DNA of 64,000 bases. Source: Ruminococcus sp. OA3. GTDB taxonomy: Bacteria > Bacillota > Clostridia > Lachnospirales > Lachnospiraceae. This document shows positions 37,588-47,386 of the stretch, one piece after another. Under the pieces are notes generated by a model. That model saw only the letters and a program-made list of their open reading frames with translations. It was not told the origin of the DNA and did not search any database. How positions within the stretch are numbered: position 1 is the first letter of the stretch; every line of letters starts with the position of its first letter. Made by a program: the position numbers and the translations under genes. The stretch is taken from assembly GCF_022440845.1 (NCBI RefSeq), contig NZ_JAKNTO010000001.1, positions 3,844,001 through 3,908,000 on the forward strand, written 5' to 3'.

Positions 37588-38523
37588 ATGGCTAGTATAA
37601 CACAAGATATGAGATACCGTCTATCCCTGATCCGTTACGCTGAGAAGTATGGCGTTACCAAAGCTGCCGTTAAATATAAAACCAATCGGCAGTATATCTA
37701 TCGCTGGAAACGTCGCTTTGACGGCTCTATGGAGTCCCTCCGTGAACGCTCCAGACGCCCACACAGCCATCCTAATCAGCATACGCCTCAGGAGATCAAA
37801 ATGATTACCGATATGCGCAGACGTAATCCTGAGGCTGGTTTAGTCATCTTTTGGGTAAAACTTATGCAGCGCGGTTATTCCCGTTCTATTCCCGGGCTTT
37901 ACCGTTTCCTTAGAAAACAGGGGATTATGGCTGTTCATCCTCCTAATCCCAAGTACATTCCTAAGCCTTATGAGCAGATGGCCTATCCCGGACAGCGGAT
38001 TCAGATTGACGTGAAATTTGTCCCTTCTGCCTGCCTCATGAATGAAGCCAAAGACCAACGGTTTTATCAGTACACCGCCATTGATGAGTACTCCAGATGG
38101 CGGTTTGTGGAAGCATTTGAAGAACACAGCTCCTATTCCGCTGCCTTGTTCCTTGAGCATCTTATCAAAGCGTTTCCCTGCCCTGTCGAATGTGTCCAGA
38201 CTGATAATGGTCAGGAATTTACCAAACGCTTCAGCTCTTACGGCGGTTCGGATAAACCTACCATCTTTCAAGTCCGGCTTAAGGAATACGGCATCAGGCA
38301 CAAGCTGATACGTCCATTTACTCCAAGGCATAATGGCAAAGTGGAGCGAAGCCACAGGAAAGACAATGAGCGTTTCTATGCTGTCCACAGTTTTTACTCT
38401 TTTGAAGACTTCAGCAAACAGTTAAAACTCTATAACCGCAGAGATTATAATAACTTTCCTATGCGCCCACTTGGATGGAAAACCCCAAAACAGGTACTGG
38501 ATAATTATCTGATGTCACTGTAA
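37588..38523 (+). CDS. DDE transposase (IS481-like), copy 2
   Basis: 311 residues, identical to copy 1 except for alanine in place of valine at position 132 and one silent change. Helix-turn-helix start and triad D141, D206, E253 are intact, so the protein may be active. The upstream frame is closed by a stop, proving the ATG start. It reads against spoVG, meeting it tail to tail. Confidence 0.94.
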   Translation: MASITQDMRYRLSLIRYAEKYGVTKAAVKYKTNRQYIYRWKRRFDGSMESLRERSRRPHSHPNQHTPQEIKMITDMRRRNPEAGLVIFWVKLMQRGYSRSIPGLYRFLRKQGIMAVHPPNPKYIPKPYEQMAYPGQRIQIDVKFVPSACLMNEAKDQRFYQYTAIDEYSRWRFVEAFEEHSSYSAALFLEHLIKAFPCPVECVQTDNGQEFTKRFSSYGGSDKPTIFQVRLKEYGIRHKLIRPFTPRHNGKVERSHRKDNERFYAVHSFYSFEDFSKQLKLYNRRDYNNFPMRPLGWKTPKQVLDNYLMSL

Positions 38524-38544
38524 CATATGTTTGACAAACCTACA

Positions 38545-38569
38545 TTATTCAGCGACAGCTTCTTCCATA
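38545..38569. repeat. Target-site duplication, right copy, IS copy 2
   Basis: The copy that still belongs to spoVG; its first three bases are the complement of the stop codon. Confidence 0.93.
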
Positions 38570-38823
38570 TCCATCGCCTCTTCATATTTCCCTAAAATAA
38601 TGGACTGGATCCTTTCGCGTGTCTGAGAATTGATCGGATGCGCGATATCACGATATTCACCATCTGTTGCTTTTCTGCTCGGCATCGCAATAAACAGCCC
38701 TTTTTCTCCTTCAATAACTTTGATATCATGAACAACAAACTCTTCATCTATGGTGATGGAAACCACCGCTTTCATTTTGCCTTCTTTAGCAACCTTCCTA
38801 ACTCTTACGTCCGTAATATTCAT
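38545..38823 (-). CDS. spoVG: Septation/sporulation regulator SpoVG
   Basis: 92 residues, the normal length. [11 protein letters not shown] start, then [19 protein letters not shown] and [23 protein letters not shown], the invariant core. SpoVG binds RNA/DNA and affects septation, capsule and sporulation genes in Firmicutes. ATG follows AAGGAGAAAGG. It is the third gene of an operon with glgC and glgD, 25 bases after glgD. The IS inserted exactly at its end; the stop codon and last seven codons were duplicated, so the protein is unchanged. Confidence 0.97.
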   Translation of the reverse strand: MNITDVRVRKVAKEGKMKAVVSITIDEEFVVHDIKVIEGEKGLFIAMPSRKATDGEYRDIAHPINSQTRERIQSIILGKYEEAMDMEEAVAE

Positions 38824-38848
38824 AACCTTTCTCCTTCCTGTTCTCCCT

Positions 38849-39973
38849 CTAGATGACGTAGCGTGCATTATTTTCCACTACGATTTTAATGCCATCTTCA
38901 CCGCAGTGATAGGAATTTGCACGCACTGTATCACGACTCTCAACGATACAGTTCTCAATATGAGTGTTGTCCCCCAGATATACCCCATTTAAAATAATCG
39001 AATTTTTAATCACACAGTTGTTCCCAACATATACTTTCTTAAACAGCACCGAATTTTCCACATGCCCATTGATAATACAGCCGCTGGAAATCAGGCTGTT
39101 TTTTACCTGGCTGTCCGGATTGTATTTTGCCGGCGGAAGGTCATCAATCTTGGAACAAATTCCAGGATTGTCAGAAAAGAAATGTTTTCGCACTTCTGGT
39201 TTCAGGAAATCCATGTTTGTCTGATAATAGGACTCTACCGTGGAAATATTGCTCCAGTAAGTATCAATCTTATATCCGTAAATTCTCTTAAGGTTTTTAT
39301 AACGAATCAGTACATCATTTACAAAGTCATGACGATCTTCCAGCGCACACCGCTCAATCATCTCGATCAGCTGGCGCCTTCTGATGATATAAATACCTGT
39401 AGATATTGTGTTGGAAGTAGAAATCATTGGTTTTTCATCGAATTCTTCAATCCGATGGTCTTCATTCATTTTCAATACACCGAAACGGCTGATATCCGTG
39501 CCGGCTTCACAATCTGTACACACAACAGTTACATCTGCACGCTTCTTAATGTGGTATTCCAAAACTTTATTATAATCCAGCTTATACACGCCATCACCGG
39601 ATGCAATTACCACATACGGTTCATGGCTGCTCTTTAAAAATTCAAGATTCTGATAGATCGCATCGGCTGTACCGCGGTACCACCAGCTGTTATCAGATGT
39701 GACGGTTGGCGTAAACACATAAAGGCCCCCTTGTTTACGTCCGAAATCCCACCACTTTGAAGAACTTAAATGTTCATTTAATGATCTGGCATTATACTGT
39801 GTCAAAACAGCGACTTTTTGAATATGAGAGTTAGACATGTTGCTCAGCGAGAAGTCGATACTTCGGTAACTTCCTGCAACAGGCATTGCCGCAATCGCAC
39901 GCTTCTTTGATAATTCCCTCATCTTATTACTGTTTCCGCCTGCCAGAATAATTCCCAATGCTCTCATACTCAT
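38849..39973 (-). CDS. glgD: Glycogen biosynthesis protein GlgD
   Basis: 374 residues. Nucleotidyltransferase-like N-terminal domain and left-handed beta-helix C-terminal domain as in ADP-glucose pyrophosphorylase, but the N-terminal signature is altered ([19 protein letters not shown] instead of the GlgC type). GlgD is the non-catalytic or regulatory partner that raises GlgC activity in Firmicutes. Its ATG overlaps the glgC stop (ATGA), so the two are translated in step and probably form a heterotetramer. Confidence 0.93.
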   Translation of the reverse strand: MSMRALGIILAGGNSNKMRELSKKRAIAAMPVAGSYRSIDFSLSNMSNSHIQKVAVLTQYNARSLNEHLSSSKWWDFGRKQGGLYVFTPTVTSDNSWWYRGTADAIYQNLEFLKSSHEPYVVIASGDGVYKLDYNKVLEYHIKKRADVTVVCTDCEAGTDISRFGVLKMNEDHRIEEFDEKPMISTSNTISTGIYIIRRRQLIEMIERCALEDRHDFVNDVLIRYKNLKRIYGYKIDTYWSNISTVESYYQTNMDFLKPEVRKHFFSDNPGICSKIDDLPPAKYNPDSQVKNSLISSGCIINGHVENSVLFKKVYVGNNCVIKNSIILNGVYLGDNTHIENCIVESRDTVRANSYHCGEDGIKIVVENNARYVI

Positions 39974-41241
39974 TTACCATCCTTCCCAATTATTGCTCCG
40001 CCGCTTATCAGCTCTCCGCCCGGATAGTCTTCAAGCGTGGTCGTACCGGTAATTGCAGTATTTTTTCCGATCACTACATTAGACGGAATCACACTGTTCT
40101 CCCCAACTGTTACGAGCCCGAAGCTATAAACTGCCGGTTTCAGCACATTAAGCGCTTCTTCTCCGGCTCCCATCACCACGTTGCTGCCCACCGTAACATT
40201 TTCCGCAATAATCGCTTTATCAATTACAGTTCCGGCACCAATCCGGCAATGCCGCATAATAATCGAACCGCGTACAATGGCTCCTTCTTCAATCGTGACG
40301 TCTGCGCCTATGACTGAATTATGTACTTCGCCATAAATCTCAGACCCCTCACTGATCAGACTCTTTTCCACCACTGCATCATTCGAAATATACTGAGGAC
40401 GGATAATATCCCCCTTTGTATATATTTTCCAAAACTCTTCATATAAATTAAATTCCGGAATAATATCTATGAGTTCCATATTTGCTTCCCAGTAGGAACC
40501 CAGTGTACCGACATCTTTCCAATACCCATTAAATTCATACGCAAAGAGACGTTTTCCATTATCTCTGCAGTATGGCAGGATATGTTTGCCGAAGTCACAC
40601 CCCTTCTGTTCCCGCAAAGCTACCAGGGACTCTTTTAATGTCTTCCAGCTGAAAATGTAGATCCCCATTGATGCCAGGTTGCTTCTCGGATTTTCCGGTT
40701 TTTCTTCAAATTCCGTAATCCGCCCGGTTTCATCCGTAATCATGATACCGAATCGGCTGGCTTCCTCAAGCGGCACCGGCATCGTTGCAATCGTCACGTC
40801 TGCCTTATTTGCTTTATGGAAATCAAGCATCACTTCATAATCCATCTTATAAATATGGTCTCCTGATAATATCAGGACATAATCCGGATTATAGCTTTCC
40901 ATGTAATCCATATTCTGGAAGATCGCGTTTGCGGTGCCCGTGTACCACTGACTGTTTTCACTTTTTTCATATGGAGGAAGGACTGTTACACCACCGACAT
41001 TCTTATCCAAATCCCACGGTATACCAATCCCGATATGAGCGTTCAAACGCAATGGCTGGTACTGTGTTAATACACCTACCGTATCTACGCCGGAATTAAT
41101 ACAATTGCTGAGCGGAAAATCAATGATTCGATATTTGCCGCCAAATGCTACTGCTGGTTTTGCTACTTTCTCTGTCAATACGCCCAGCCTGCTGCCCTGC
41201 CCTCCTGCAAGCAGCATAGCGATCATTTCTTTCTTAACCAT
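39970..41241 (-). CDS. glgC: Glucose-1-phosphate adenylyltransferase
   Basis: 423 residues. Makes ADP-glucose for glycogen (granulose) synthesis. Signature [25 protein letters not shown], substrate regions [16 protein letters not shown] and the C-terminal beta-helix repeats are intact. The start is the ATG seven bases after AGAGGTG; 21 further open codons upstream are rejected. First gene of the glgC-glgD-spoVG operon, with a promoter just upstream. Confidence 0.96.
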   Translation of the reverse strand: MVKKEMIAMLLAGGQGSRLGVLTEKVAKPAVAFGGKYRIIDFPLSNCINSGVDTVGVLTQYQPLRLNAHIGIGIPWDLDKNVGGVTVLPPYEKSENSQWYTGTANAIFQNMDYMESYNPDYVLILSGDHIYKMDYEVMLDFHKANKADVTIATMPVPLEEASRFGIMITDETGRITEFEEKPENPRSNLASMGIYIFSWKTLKESLVALREQKGCDFGKHILPYCRDNGKRLFAYEFNGYWKDVGTLGSYWEANMELIDIIPEFNLYEEFWKIYTKGDIIRPQYISNDAVVEKSLISEGSEIYGEVHNSVIGADVTIEEGAIVRGSIIMRHCRIGAGTVIDKAIIAENVTVGSNVVMGAGEEALNVLKPAVYSFGLVTVGENSVIPSNVVIGKNTAITGTTTLEDYPGGELISGGAIIGKDGK

Positions 41242-41272
41242 GCAATCACCTCTTGTCATATATAATAAATGA

Positions 41273-41301
41273 ATTATACCATACTTTAGCACATTAGTGA
41301 A
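41273..41301 (-). promoter_or_regulatory. Promoter of glgC-glgD-spoVG
   Basis: Minus-strand TTCACT and TATAAT separated by 17 bases, 32 bases before the glgC start codon. Confidence 0.6.
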
Positions 41302-41519
41302 CAACTTTTACATATTTTTATCCTTATAAACATCTGTTTTTAGAACAATTTACCTAAAATTCGACTAATTTTTACGCGAAACCGGGATTTTCGCGCTACC
41401 AATAGTTCCTATCGATTATACATTACTATACAATTCGTACACTGTCATAAAGAAACCCTTTTCATTTTTTTAACTTAAGCGTATAATATTTTTAATTACA
41501 TAGAAAAGGAGTTACTACA

Positions 41520-42899
41520 ATGTACACCATAGATTTCAATCAGCCTATGCACATCCATTTCATCGGCATTGGAGGCATCAGCATGAGCGGTCTCGCCCAG
41601 ATTCTGCTGAAAGAAAACTTTCAGATCTCCGGATCCGACGCAAAGGAAAGCGCTCTGACAAAACAGCTGGAAGAAAAAGGCGCCGTCCTTTACTACGGGC
41701 AGCGTGCCTCCAACATTGATGATTCCGTAGACCTTGTGGTCTACACAGCTGCTATCCACCCGGATAACCCGGAATATGCAGCGGCTGTGGAAAGATCAAT
41801 CCCCATGCTGACACGTGCCCAGCTTCTGGGACAGATCATGAAGAATTATGAGGTTCCGATCGCCGTATCCGGCACTCATGGAAAGACGACAACAACCTCC
41901 ATGCTTTCCCATATACTGATGCAGGGCAACTGTGATCCGACAATATCTGTCGGAGGGATTCTTCCATCTATTCATGGGAATATCCGGGTTGGAAATTCCG
42001 GTACCTTTATCACCGAGGCCTGTGAGTATACAAACAGCTTTCTCAGCTTTTTTCCAAAAATCAGTATCATACTGAACATGGATGCCGATCACCTGGATTT
42101 CTTTACGGGCATCGATGACATTCGCCGTTCATTCCGGAAATTCGCAGAGCTGCTGCCAGATGACGGCACACTGATCATCAACAGTGATACACCCGAATAT
42201 GAAACAGTCACGGACGGTCTTTCCTGCCGCGTTATCACATACGGTCTGAATTCCAAGGCCGAATATACGGCTGCCGCCATCCGTTTCGACAGCTTCGGGC
42301 ATCCGACCTTTGACTGCCTCAGAAACGGAAACAAAATCGGCACTTTTTCATTGAAGGTTCCCGGTCTTCATAATGTTTCTAATGCGCTCGCGTCCATTGC
42401 GGCCGCACAGCTTTTTGAACTTGATTCTGATATCATCCAGGAAGGCTTTTCGGGTTTTCTGGGAACAGACCGCAGGTTTCAACATAAAGGAGAAATTGGC
42501 GGTGTAACTGTCATTGACGACTATGCACACCACCCGACTGAAATAGAAGCCACTCTAACTTCCGCAAAAAACTATCCTCACAAAAAGCTGTGGTGTGTCT
42601 TTCAGCCACATACCTATACCCGTACCAAGGCATTGCTGCATGAGTTTGCAGAAGCTCTGACACTTGCAGATACCGTCATTCTTTGTGATATATACGCAGC
42701 GCGCGAAAAAAACACCATCGGAATCACATCGAAAGACCTTCAGACCTGCATCCAGGATCTGGGAACGGAATGCCTGTACTTTTCAACTTTTGACGCAATC
42801 GAAAATTTTTTACTGGAAAATTGTACACACGGTGATTTGTTGATAACTATGGGTGCCGGAGATGTTGTCACCATCGGCGAAAAACTGCTTGGCCAGTAA
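41520..42899 (+). CDS. murC: UDP-N-acetylmuramate--L-alanine ligase
   Basis: 459 residues. N-terminal UDP-binding HFIGIGGISMSGLA, ATP-binding GTHGKTTTTSM at about 117, central EACEY and NMDADHLD, C-terminal DDYAHHPTEI. It adds L-Ala to UDP-MurNAc in the cytoplasm, the first step of the peptide stem. A good AAAAGGAG precedes the ATG; an AT-rich -10 (TATAAT at 41482) lies upstream. It is divergent from glgC. Confidence 0.97.
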   Translation: MYTIDFNQPMHIHFIGIGGISMSGLAQILLKENFQISGSDAKESALTKQLEEKGAVLYYGQRASNIDDSVDLVVYTAAIHPDNPEYAAAVERSIPMLTRAQLLGQIMKNYEVPIAVSGTHGKTTTTSMLSHILMQGNCDPTISVGGILPSIHGNIRVGNSGTFITEACEYTNSFLSFFPKISIILNMDADHLDFFTGIDDIRRSFRKFAELLPDDGTLIINSDTPEYETVTDGLSCRVITYGLNSKAEYTAAAIRFDSFGHPTFDCLRNGNKIGTFSLKVPGLHNVSNALASIAAAQLFELDSDIIQEGFSGFLGTDRRFQHKGEIGGVTVIDDYAHHPTEIEATLTSAKNYPHKKLWCVFQPHTYTRTKALLHEFAEALTLADTVILCDIYAAREKNTIGITSKDLQTCIQDLGTECLYFSTFDAIENFLLENCTHGDLLITMGAGDVVTIGEKLLGQ

Positions 42900-42900
42900 T

Positions 42901-43093
42901 TTATCCACACTATCCACAGTGTTATACACATTTTTTGTGTGTATCCGCTGTGGATTTTTTGTGTATAACTCCGTTAACATAATTTTCGACACCATAATAC
43001 GTATTTTCGACGTTTTTTCTCTATGAAACGACATTTATGGTTGCAAATAGTGACAAAACCACATACTTATCCACACCATCCACATTTTCCACA
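42901..43093. promoter_or_regulatory. Cluster of DnaA-box-like 9-mers with two Spo0A-box-like sites
   Basis: Two exact TTATCCACA boxes (42901, 43067) and at least four close variants: CTATCCACA (42910), TTATACACA (42922 and, reversed, at 42960) and TTTTCCACA (43085). Three 9-mers from 43067 are strictly head to tail without spacing. Between the two groups are TTCGACA (42985) and TTCGACG (43006), 21 bases apart, like reversed Spo0A boxes. The cluster precedes two primosome genes. Confidence 0.6.
42911..42960 (+). terminator. Terminator of murC
   Basis: Stem ATCCACAG/CTGTGGAT with inner ATACACA/TGTGTAT, then TTTTTT. The arms coincide with DnaA-box-like sequences. Confidence 0.75.
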
Positions 43094-43159
43094 ATCCGAC
43101 CCGTATTTAAGCCGAAAAGCCCCCTGCAAAAAAAGGCTATTCTCTTTCTGACACGTGTA

Positions 43160-43168
43160 TGCTATAAT
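43160..43168 (+). promoter_or_regulatory. Extended -10 promoter of the dnaD-like gene
   Basis: TGCTATAAT is an extended -10 element; no clear -35. It lies about 60 bases before the start codon and inside the longest open frame, which excludes the upstream ATG as start. Confidence 0.55.
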
Positions 43169-43229
43169 GTGTTTGACCTTAGGAAAACGTATGATTTTCC
43201 TGAAAATTACAGATATTGACGGTGATTTT

Positions 43230-44282
43230 ATGAACCCATTAAAAATACATAATAACAGTTCTGAAGATGTAACGATTGTGTCAAACCACTTTCTGGATTT
43301 GTACATGCCAAAAGCAAACGGAGAGTTTGTAAAAATATATCTCTATCTGTTGAGGATGATCTCATCTGCCGACTGCTCGCTCACACTTTCATCCATCGCG
43401 GACACATTTGACTGTACAGAAAATGATGTTGAGCGTGCACTCCGTTACTGGGACAAGAAAGACGTTCTGCGTCTGACAATTGGTACTGCCAATCAGATTA
43501 CCGGATTGACACTGCTTCCTTTTTCAGAGCAGACGGATTCCGGGATTTCAGCCGTTTCCGAAAAAGAAACGGCTTCCCCGGTTTATTCTCAGCCAGAAAC
43601 CGAACCGGCTCCGGCAGCTTATTCGCTGACTCCCGACAGAGTAAAAGAGCTGAAAAAAAATGAAGAAGTCATGCAGCTCTTATTCATTGCAGAGCAGTAT
43701 CTCGGAAAGACTCTGTCTCCAACGGAAACGACACGCATTTTATATTTCTATGAAGAACTGCACTTTTCTGCAGATCTGATTGAATATCTGATCGAATACT
43801 GCGTTTCCAAAGGCAGCAAGAGTATCCGTTACATGGAAAAGGTTGCGCTTGCATGGGCGCAGTCAGGGATAACTACGGTCAAAATGGCCAAACAGGAAAC
43901 GAACACTTTCAGCAAACACTATTTTTCAGTTATGAAAGCTTTCGGCATCACCGGCAGAAATCCCGTGGAATCAGAGATCCAGATGATTGATCGCTGGATG
44001 AAAGACTATAGTTTTACAACCGATATCATCCTGGAGGCATGTGCCAGAACGATCAATCAGACCGGTAAGCCAAGCTTTCAATATGCGGATGGCATACTGG
44101 GAGCATGGCATAAAAAGGGGGTCCTGTCTTTTTCAGATATACAGGAACTGGACGTTCGCCACAAAGAATCCAGGGAACGGACTGCGCCCAGGATTCAGAA
44201 TAAAACCTCCAATAAATTCAATAACTTTCATCAGCGGGATTACAATTTCTCTGATCTTGAAAAACAGCTGCTGAAAAAGTAA
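43230..44282 (+). CDS. DnaD-domain primosome-like protein
   Basis: 350 residues. An N-terminal winged-helix region (FLDLYMPKANGEFVKIYLYLLRMI..TEDDVERALRYWDKKDVL type) and a C-terminal DnaD/DnaB2 domain (YSFTTDIILEACARTINQTGKPSF... with the YADGILGAWHKKGV motif). Such proteins remodel DNA at the origin or at restart sites and recruit the helicase loader. The downstream gene is a DnaI/DnaC-like loader, which supports the role. Start at the ATG after GGTGA; the upstream open codons overlap the promoter. Confidence 0.87.
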   Translation: MNPLKIHNNSSEDVTIVSNHFLDLYMPKANGEFVKIYLYLLRMISSADCSLTLSSIADTFDCTENDVERALRYWDKKDVLRLTIGTANQITGLTLLPFSEQTDSGISAVSEKETASPVYSQPETEPAPAAYSLTPDRVKELKKNEEVMQLLFIAEQYLGKTLSPTETTRILYFYEELHFSADLIEYLIEYCVSKGSKSIRYMEKVALAWAQSGITTVKMAKQETNTFSKHYFSVMKAFGITGRNPVESEIQMIDRWMKDYSFTTDIILEACARTINQTGKPSFQYADGILGAWHKKGVLSFSDIQELDVRHKESRERTAPRIQNKTSNKFNNFHQRDYNFSDLEKQLLKK

Positions 44283-44293
44283 AGGAGATTTAC

Positions 44294-45286
44294 GTGCCTC
44301 TGAAAAATTCACAATACGATGAAATCATGCGGGATTACAACCGCAGACAACTTCATAACAAACATATGTTGGACGAGCACATCAGTGAAGCATACGGAGA
44401 AATTCCACGCCTTGAAGAAATTGACCGGGAAATTTCAAGACTGTCCATTCAAAAAGCAAAAGCGCTTCTTGGAGCGGGTGAGACTGCCGATTTTAATCTG
44501 GCACATGTGATCGCTGATCTGGCGGATGAAAGAAAACATCTTCTGGCTGCTTACGGCTATCCCGAAGATTATCTCACCATGCACTATGATTGTCCGCTGT
44601 GCTGCGATACCGGATATACAGGGACCGAAAAGTGCAGCTGTTTTAAAAAAGCCGCAATTAACCTTTTGTATACCCAGTCCAATATTAAGGAAATACTAAA
44701 GAAAGAAAACTTTGATACCTTTTCCTACGACTACTATCCGGAAACGGTAGTCAGTGAAGCAACCGGCCTTTCGGCGCTTGACACCGCGCGTCTGGCCGTA
44801 GAAAAGTCACTTGACTTTATCCGCAGTTTTGACCAAAAATTCGACAATCTGTTTCTCTATGGAGATACCGGGGTGGGGAAAACGTTTCTCTCCCACTGTA
44901 TTGCCAGAGAATTGATCGACACCGCTCACTGTGTCATCTATTTCTCAGCATTCGATTTGTTTGATCTGCTGGCTCAGAATACGTTTTCCCGTTCTGAAGA
45001 CTCATCCGAATTGAATGAACATATTTTTGACTGTGATCTGCTGATTATCGATGATCTGGGAACCGAATTGACGAACAGTTTTGTGGCATCCCAGCTGTTC
45101 CTTTGCATTAATGAGCGGCTGATGCGTGAGAAATCCACACTGATCTCTACCAATCTGTCACTGGAACGGTTTTCAGAAATGTATTCGGAACGCGTCTTTT
45201 CCCGAATTTCCAGTAATTACACTATGATCAAACTGATAGGAAATGATATTCGTATTCAAAAAAAACTGCGAGGAGGAAATCAGTAA
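44294..45286 (+). CDS. DnaI/DnaC-like helicase loader ATPase
   Basis: 330 residues. An N-terminal helical domain, a cysteine cluster resembling a zinc finger (CPLCCDTGYTGTEKCSC, about 100-116), then an AAA+ domain with Walker A GDTGVGKTF (near 190) and Walker B LLIIDDLGTE. The order matches DnaI-type loaders that place the replicative helicase on DNA. GTG start after AAAGGAG. It follows the dnaD-like gene by 11 bases and overlaps the prs start codon by one base (TAATG). Confidence 0.88.
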   Translation: MPLKNSQYDEIMRDYNRRQLHNKHMLDEHISEAYGEIPRLEEIDREISRLSIQKAKALLGAGETADFNLAHVIADLADERKHLLAAYGYPEDYLTMHYDCPLCCDTGYTGTEKCSCFKKAAINLLYTQSNIKEILKKENFDTFSYDYYPETVVSEATGLSALDTARLAVEKSLDFIRSFDQKFDNLFLYGDTGVGKTFLSHCIARELIDTAHCVIYFSAFDLFDLLAQNTFSRSEDSSELNEHIFDCDLLIIDDLGTELTNSFVASQLFLCINERLMREKSTLISTNLSLERFSEMYSERVFSRISSNYTMIKLIGNDIRIQKKLRGGNQ

Positions 45287-46470
45287 TGGAAGAAAGCAAT
45301 GTCAAGCAACTGGAGACGCTTCCTGTTGGCCGTCTCGGAATCATAGCACTGAACAGCTTCATGGAGACAGGAAAGAAAGTGGATAATTTTCTGGTACAAT
45401 GGAGAAAAGAAAGGAAGCACGAATATAAGTCTTCCATCGCATTTGAGGGATATGAGCGTGACACGTATCTGATCGATTCTGTTGTTCCGCGTTTTGGTTC
45501 AGGGGAGGCAAAGGGCATTATCCGTGAATCTGTGCGCGGCGATGATCTTTATATTCTGGTTGATGTCTGCAATCACAGCCTGACCTATAAATTGTGCGGA
45601 TATGAAAACCGTATGTCCCCCGATGATCACTTTCAGGATTTAAAACGCATCATAGCTGCTGTCGGCGGAAAAGCCCGCAGGGTTAATGTCATTATGCCAT
45701 TCTTATATGAAAGCCGGCAGCATAAACGCTCCGGACGGGAATCTCTGGATTGTGCTAATGCACTTCAGGAACTGGTGGAAATGGGCGTGGAAAATATTAT
45801 AACCTTTGATGCTCACGATCCCCGTGTTCAGAATGCAATCCCTCTTCACGGATTCGAAACCGTACAGCCCGCATATCAGTTTATCAAAGGTCTCCTCCGC
45901 AATGAACCGGATATCAGGATCGACAGTGATCATCTGATGGTGATCAGCCCTGACGAAGGGGGTATGAGCCGTGCAATTTATATCGCAAACAATCTGGGCG
46001 TCGATATGGGTATGTTTTATAAGCGCAGGGATTATTCCACGATCATCAATGGAAAAAATCCCATTGTTGCTCACGAATTTCTTGGAGCTGATGTCGAAGG
46101 GAAAGATATGATCATCATTGACGATATGATTTCTTCAGGGGACAGCATGATCGAAGTTGCTCAGCTTTTAAAAGAACGCAAGGCCGCTAAAATCTTCATG
46201 TGTTCTACTTTCGGTTTATTCACAAATGGTCTGGAAAAGTTTGACCGTGCGTTTGAAGCCGGTCTGTTTGACCGCATGCTGACTACCAACCTTGTTTATC
46301 AGGACCCTGAACTGCTTCACAGGCCATATTACATCAATTGTGATCTGAGTAAATACATCGCCTTTATTATAGACCATCTGAACCATGATGTATCCATCAG
46401 CAGCCTGCTCGACCCTGCGGAACGCATCCAGAAGGTGCTGAAGAAATACCGAAATCACGAATCATTCTAA
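45286..46470 (+). CDS. prs: Ribose-phosphate pyrophosphokinase, long form
   Basis: 394 residues, about 75 longer than the classical enzyme; the extra part is an N-terminal extension and inserts. Conserved PRPP loop IIIDDMISSGDSM and the ATP/ribose-5-phosphate regions (FLYESRQHKRSGRE, TFDAHDP) are present. It makes PRPP for nucleotide, histidine and tryptophan synthesis. The gene is joined to the helicase loader gene by TAATG and closes the primosome operon. Confidence 0.93.
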   Translation: MEESNVKQLETLPVGRLGIIALNSFMETGKKVDNFLVQWRKERKHEYKSSIAFEGYERDTYLIDSVVPRFGSGEAKGIIRESVRGDDLYILVDVCNHSLTYKLCGYENRMSPDDHFQDLKRIIAAVGGKARRVNVIMPFLYESRQHKRSGRESLDCANALQELVEMGVENIITFDAHDPRVQNAIPLHGFETVQPAYQFIKGLLRNEPDIRIDSDHLMVISPDEGGMSRAIYIANNLGVDMGMFYKRRDYSTIINGKNPIVAHEFLGADVEGKDMIIIDDMISSGDSMIEVAQLLKERKAAKIFMCSTFGLFTNGLEKFDRAFEAGLFDRMLTTNLVYQDPELLHRPYYINCDLSKYIAFIIDHLNHDVSISSLLDPAERIQKVLKKYRNHESF

Positions 46471-46496
46471 GAATATTAATATAAGATTAATCAAAA

Positions 46497-46535
46497 CCGG
46501 CGGTCAGCGTGAATGGTAATTCACCTGCCGCCGGT
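46497..46535. terminator. Shared terminator of prs and nfo
   Basis: Long hairpin with arms ACCGGCGG/CCGCCGGT and inner GTGAAT/ATTCAC; T-run TTTTGATT on the minus strand. It lies between convergent genes. Confidence 0.8.
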
Positions 46536-46546
46536 ATTCAATCCCT

Positions 46547-47383
46547 TCATTCGCACTGATAGCGGGACCGCAGAATGCTGATTTCCTGTGCATAACCGTC
46601 CAGCTCATTTGGTGTCTCCAGATAAAATGGCAATTCGCGCAGTGCGGGGTGATTAATCAGCTTTTCAAACGCTTCCAGTCCGATACTGCCTTCGCCAATT
46701 TTCTCATGACGGTCTTTATGACTGCCAAAAGGATTCTTGCTGTCATTCAGATGAACCGCCTTCAGCCGGGTAAGTCCTATGACTCTGTCGAATTCTTCAA
46801 TCACATCATCCAGATGGCCGACAATGTCGTAACCCGCATCATATACATGACACGTATCCAGACAGACCCCCATCTTCTCACTGCAGTCCACACCGTCCAA
46901 AATCGCACGGATTTCCTCGAAACGCCCTCCGATCTCTGTCCCCTTGCCTGCCATTGTCTCCAGCAGCACGGTTGTCGACTGTTTGGGCGTGAGCAGCTCA
47001 TTCAGCTGACTTACAATCTGTTCTATTCCTTTTTCTGTGCCCTGTCCGGTATGGCTGCCCGGATGAAAATTATAATAATTGCCTGGAAGATATTCCATTC
47101 TGCGCAGATCATCTTCCATGGTGATCATTGCAAATTCCCTGGTTTTTTCGTCCTTGGAACACGGATTCAGCGTATACGGAGCATGCGCGAGTATCGTGTG
47201 GATTCTGGCACCTTTCGCATACGCCAGAAATGCAGCTACATCCTGAAGATCCAATTCTTTTGCTTTACTTCCTCTGGGATTTCTTGTAAAAAACTGAAAC
47301 GTATTGGCCCCGATCTTCACCGCCTCCCGTCCCATATGCAGGAACCCTTTTGCCGAGGATAAGTGACTTCCTATCAATAACAT
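46547..47383 (-). CDS. nfo: Endonuclease IV
   Basis: 278 residues. TIM-barrel AP endonuclease family: [11 protein letters not shown] start, [57 protein letters not shown] and ETP, which together give the three-zinc site. Acts in base excision repair on abasic sites. It directly follows the YhaN-like and SbcD-like genes with a few bases between, forming a DNA repair unit. Confidence 0.96.
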   Translation of the reverse strand: MLLIGSHLSSAKGFLHMGREAVKIGANTFQFFTRNPRGSKAKELDLQDVAAFLAYAKGARIHTILAHAPYTLNPCSKDEKTREFAMITMEDDLRRMEYLPGNYYNFHPGSHTGQGTEKGIEQIVSQLNELLTPKQSTTVLLETMAGKGTEIGGRFEEIRAILDGVDCSEKMGVCLDTCHVYDAGYDIVGHLDDVIEEFDRVIGLTRLKAVHLNDSKNPFGSHKDRHEKIGEGSIGLEAFEKLINHPALRELPFYLETPNELDGYAQEISILRSRYQCE

Positions 47384-47386
47384 ATT

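Larger units (their letters stand above)
37477..38544 (+). mobile_element. IS481-like insertion sequence, copy 2 (1,068 bp)
   Basis: Same length, ends and inverted repeats as the copy near 1 kb, in the opposite orientation, with its own 25-bp direct repeat. Because each copy is flanked by matching duplications of different sequence, both are independent insertions, and no inversion between them has occurred since. Confidence 0.93.

Noticed and set aside
42901-43093. DnaA-box cluster as the chromosomal origin
   Set aside because: There is no dnaA-dnaN nearby, and gene direction is mostly minus on both sides of it, unlike the divergence expected at an origin.
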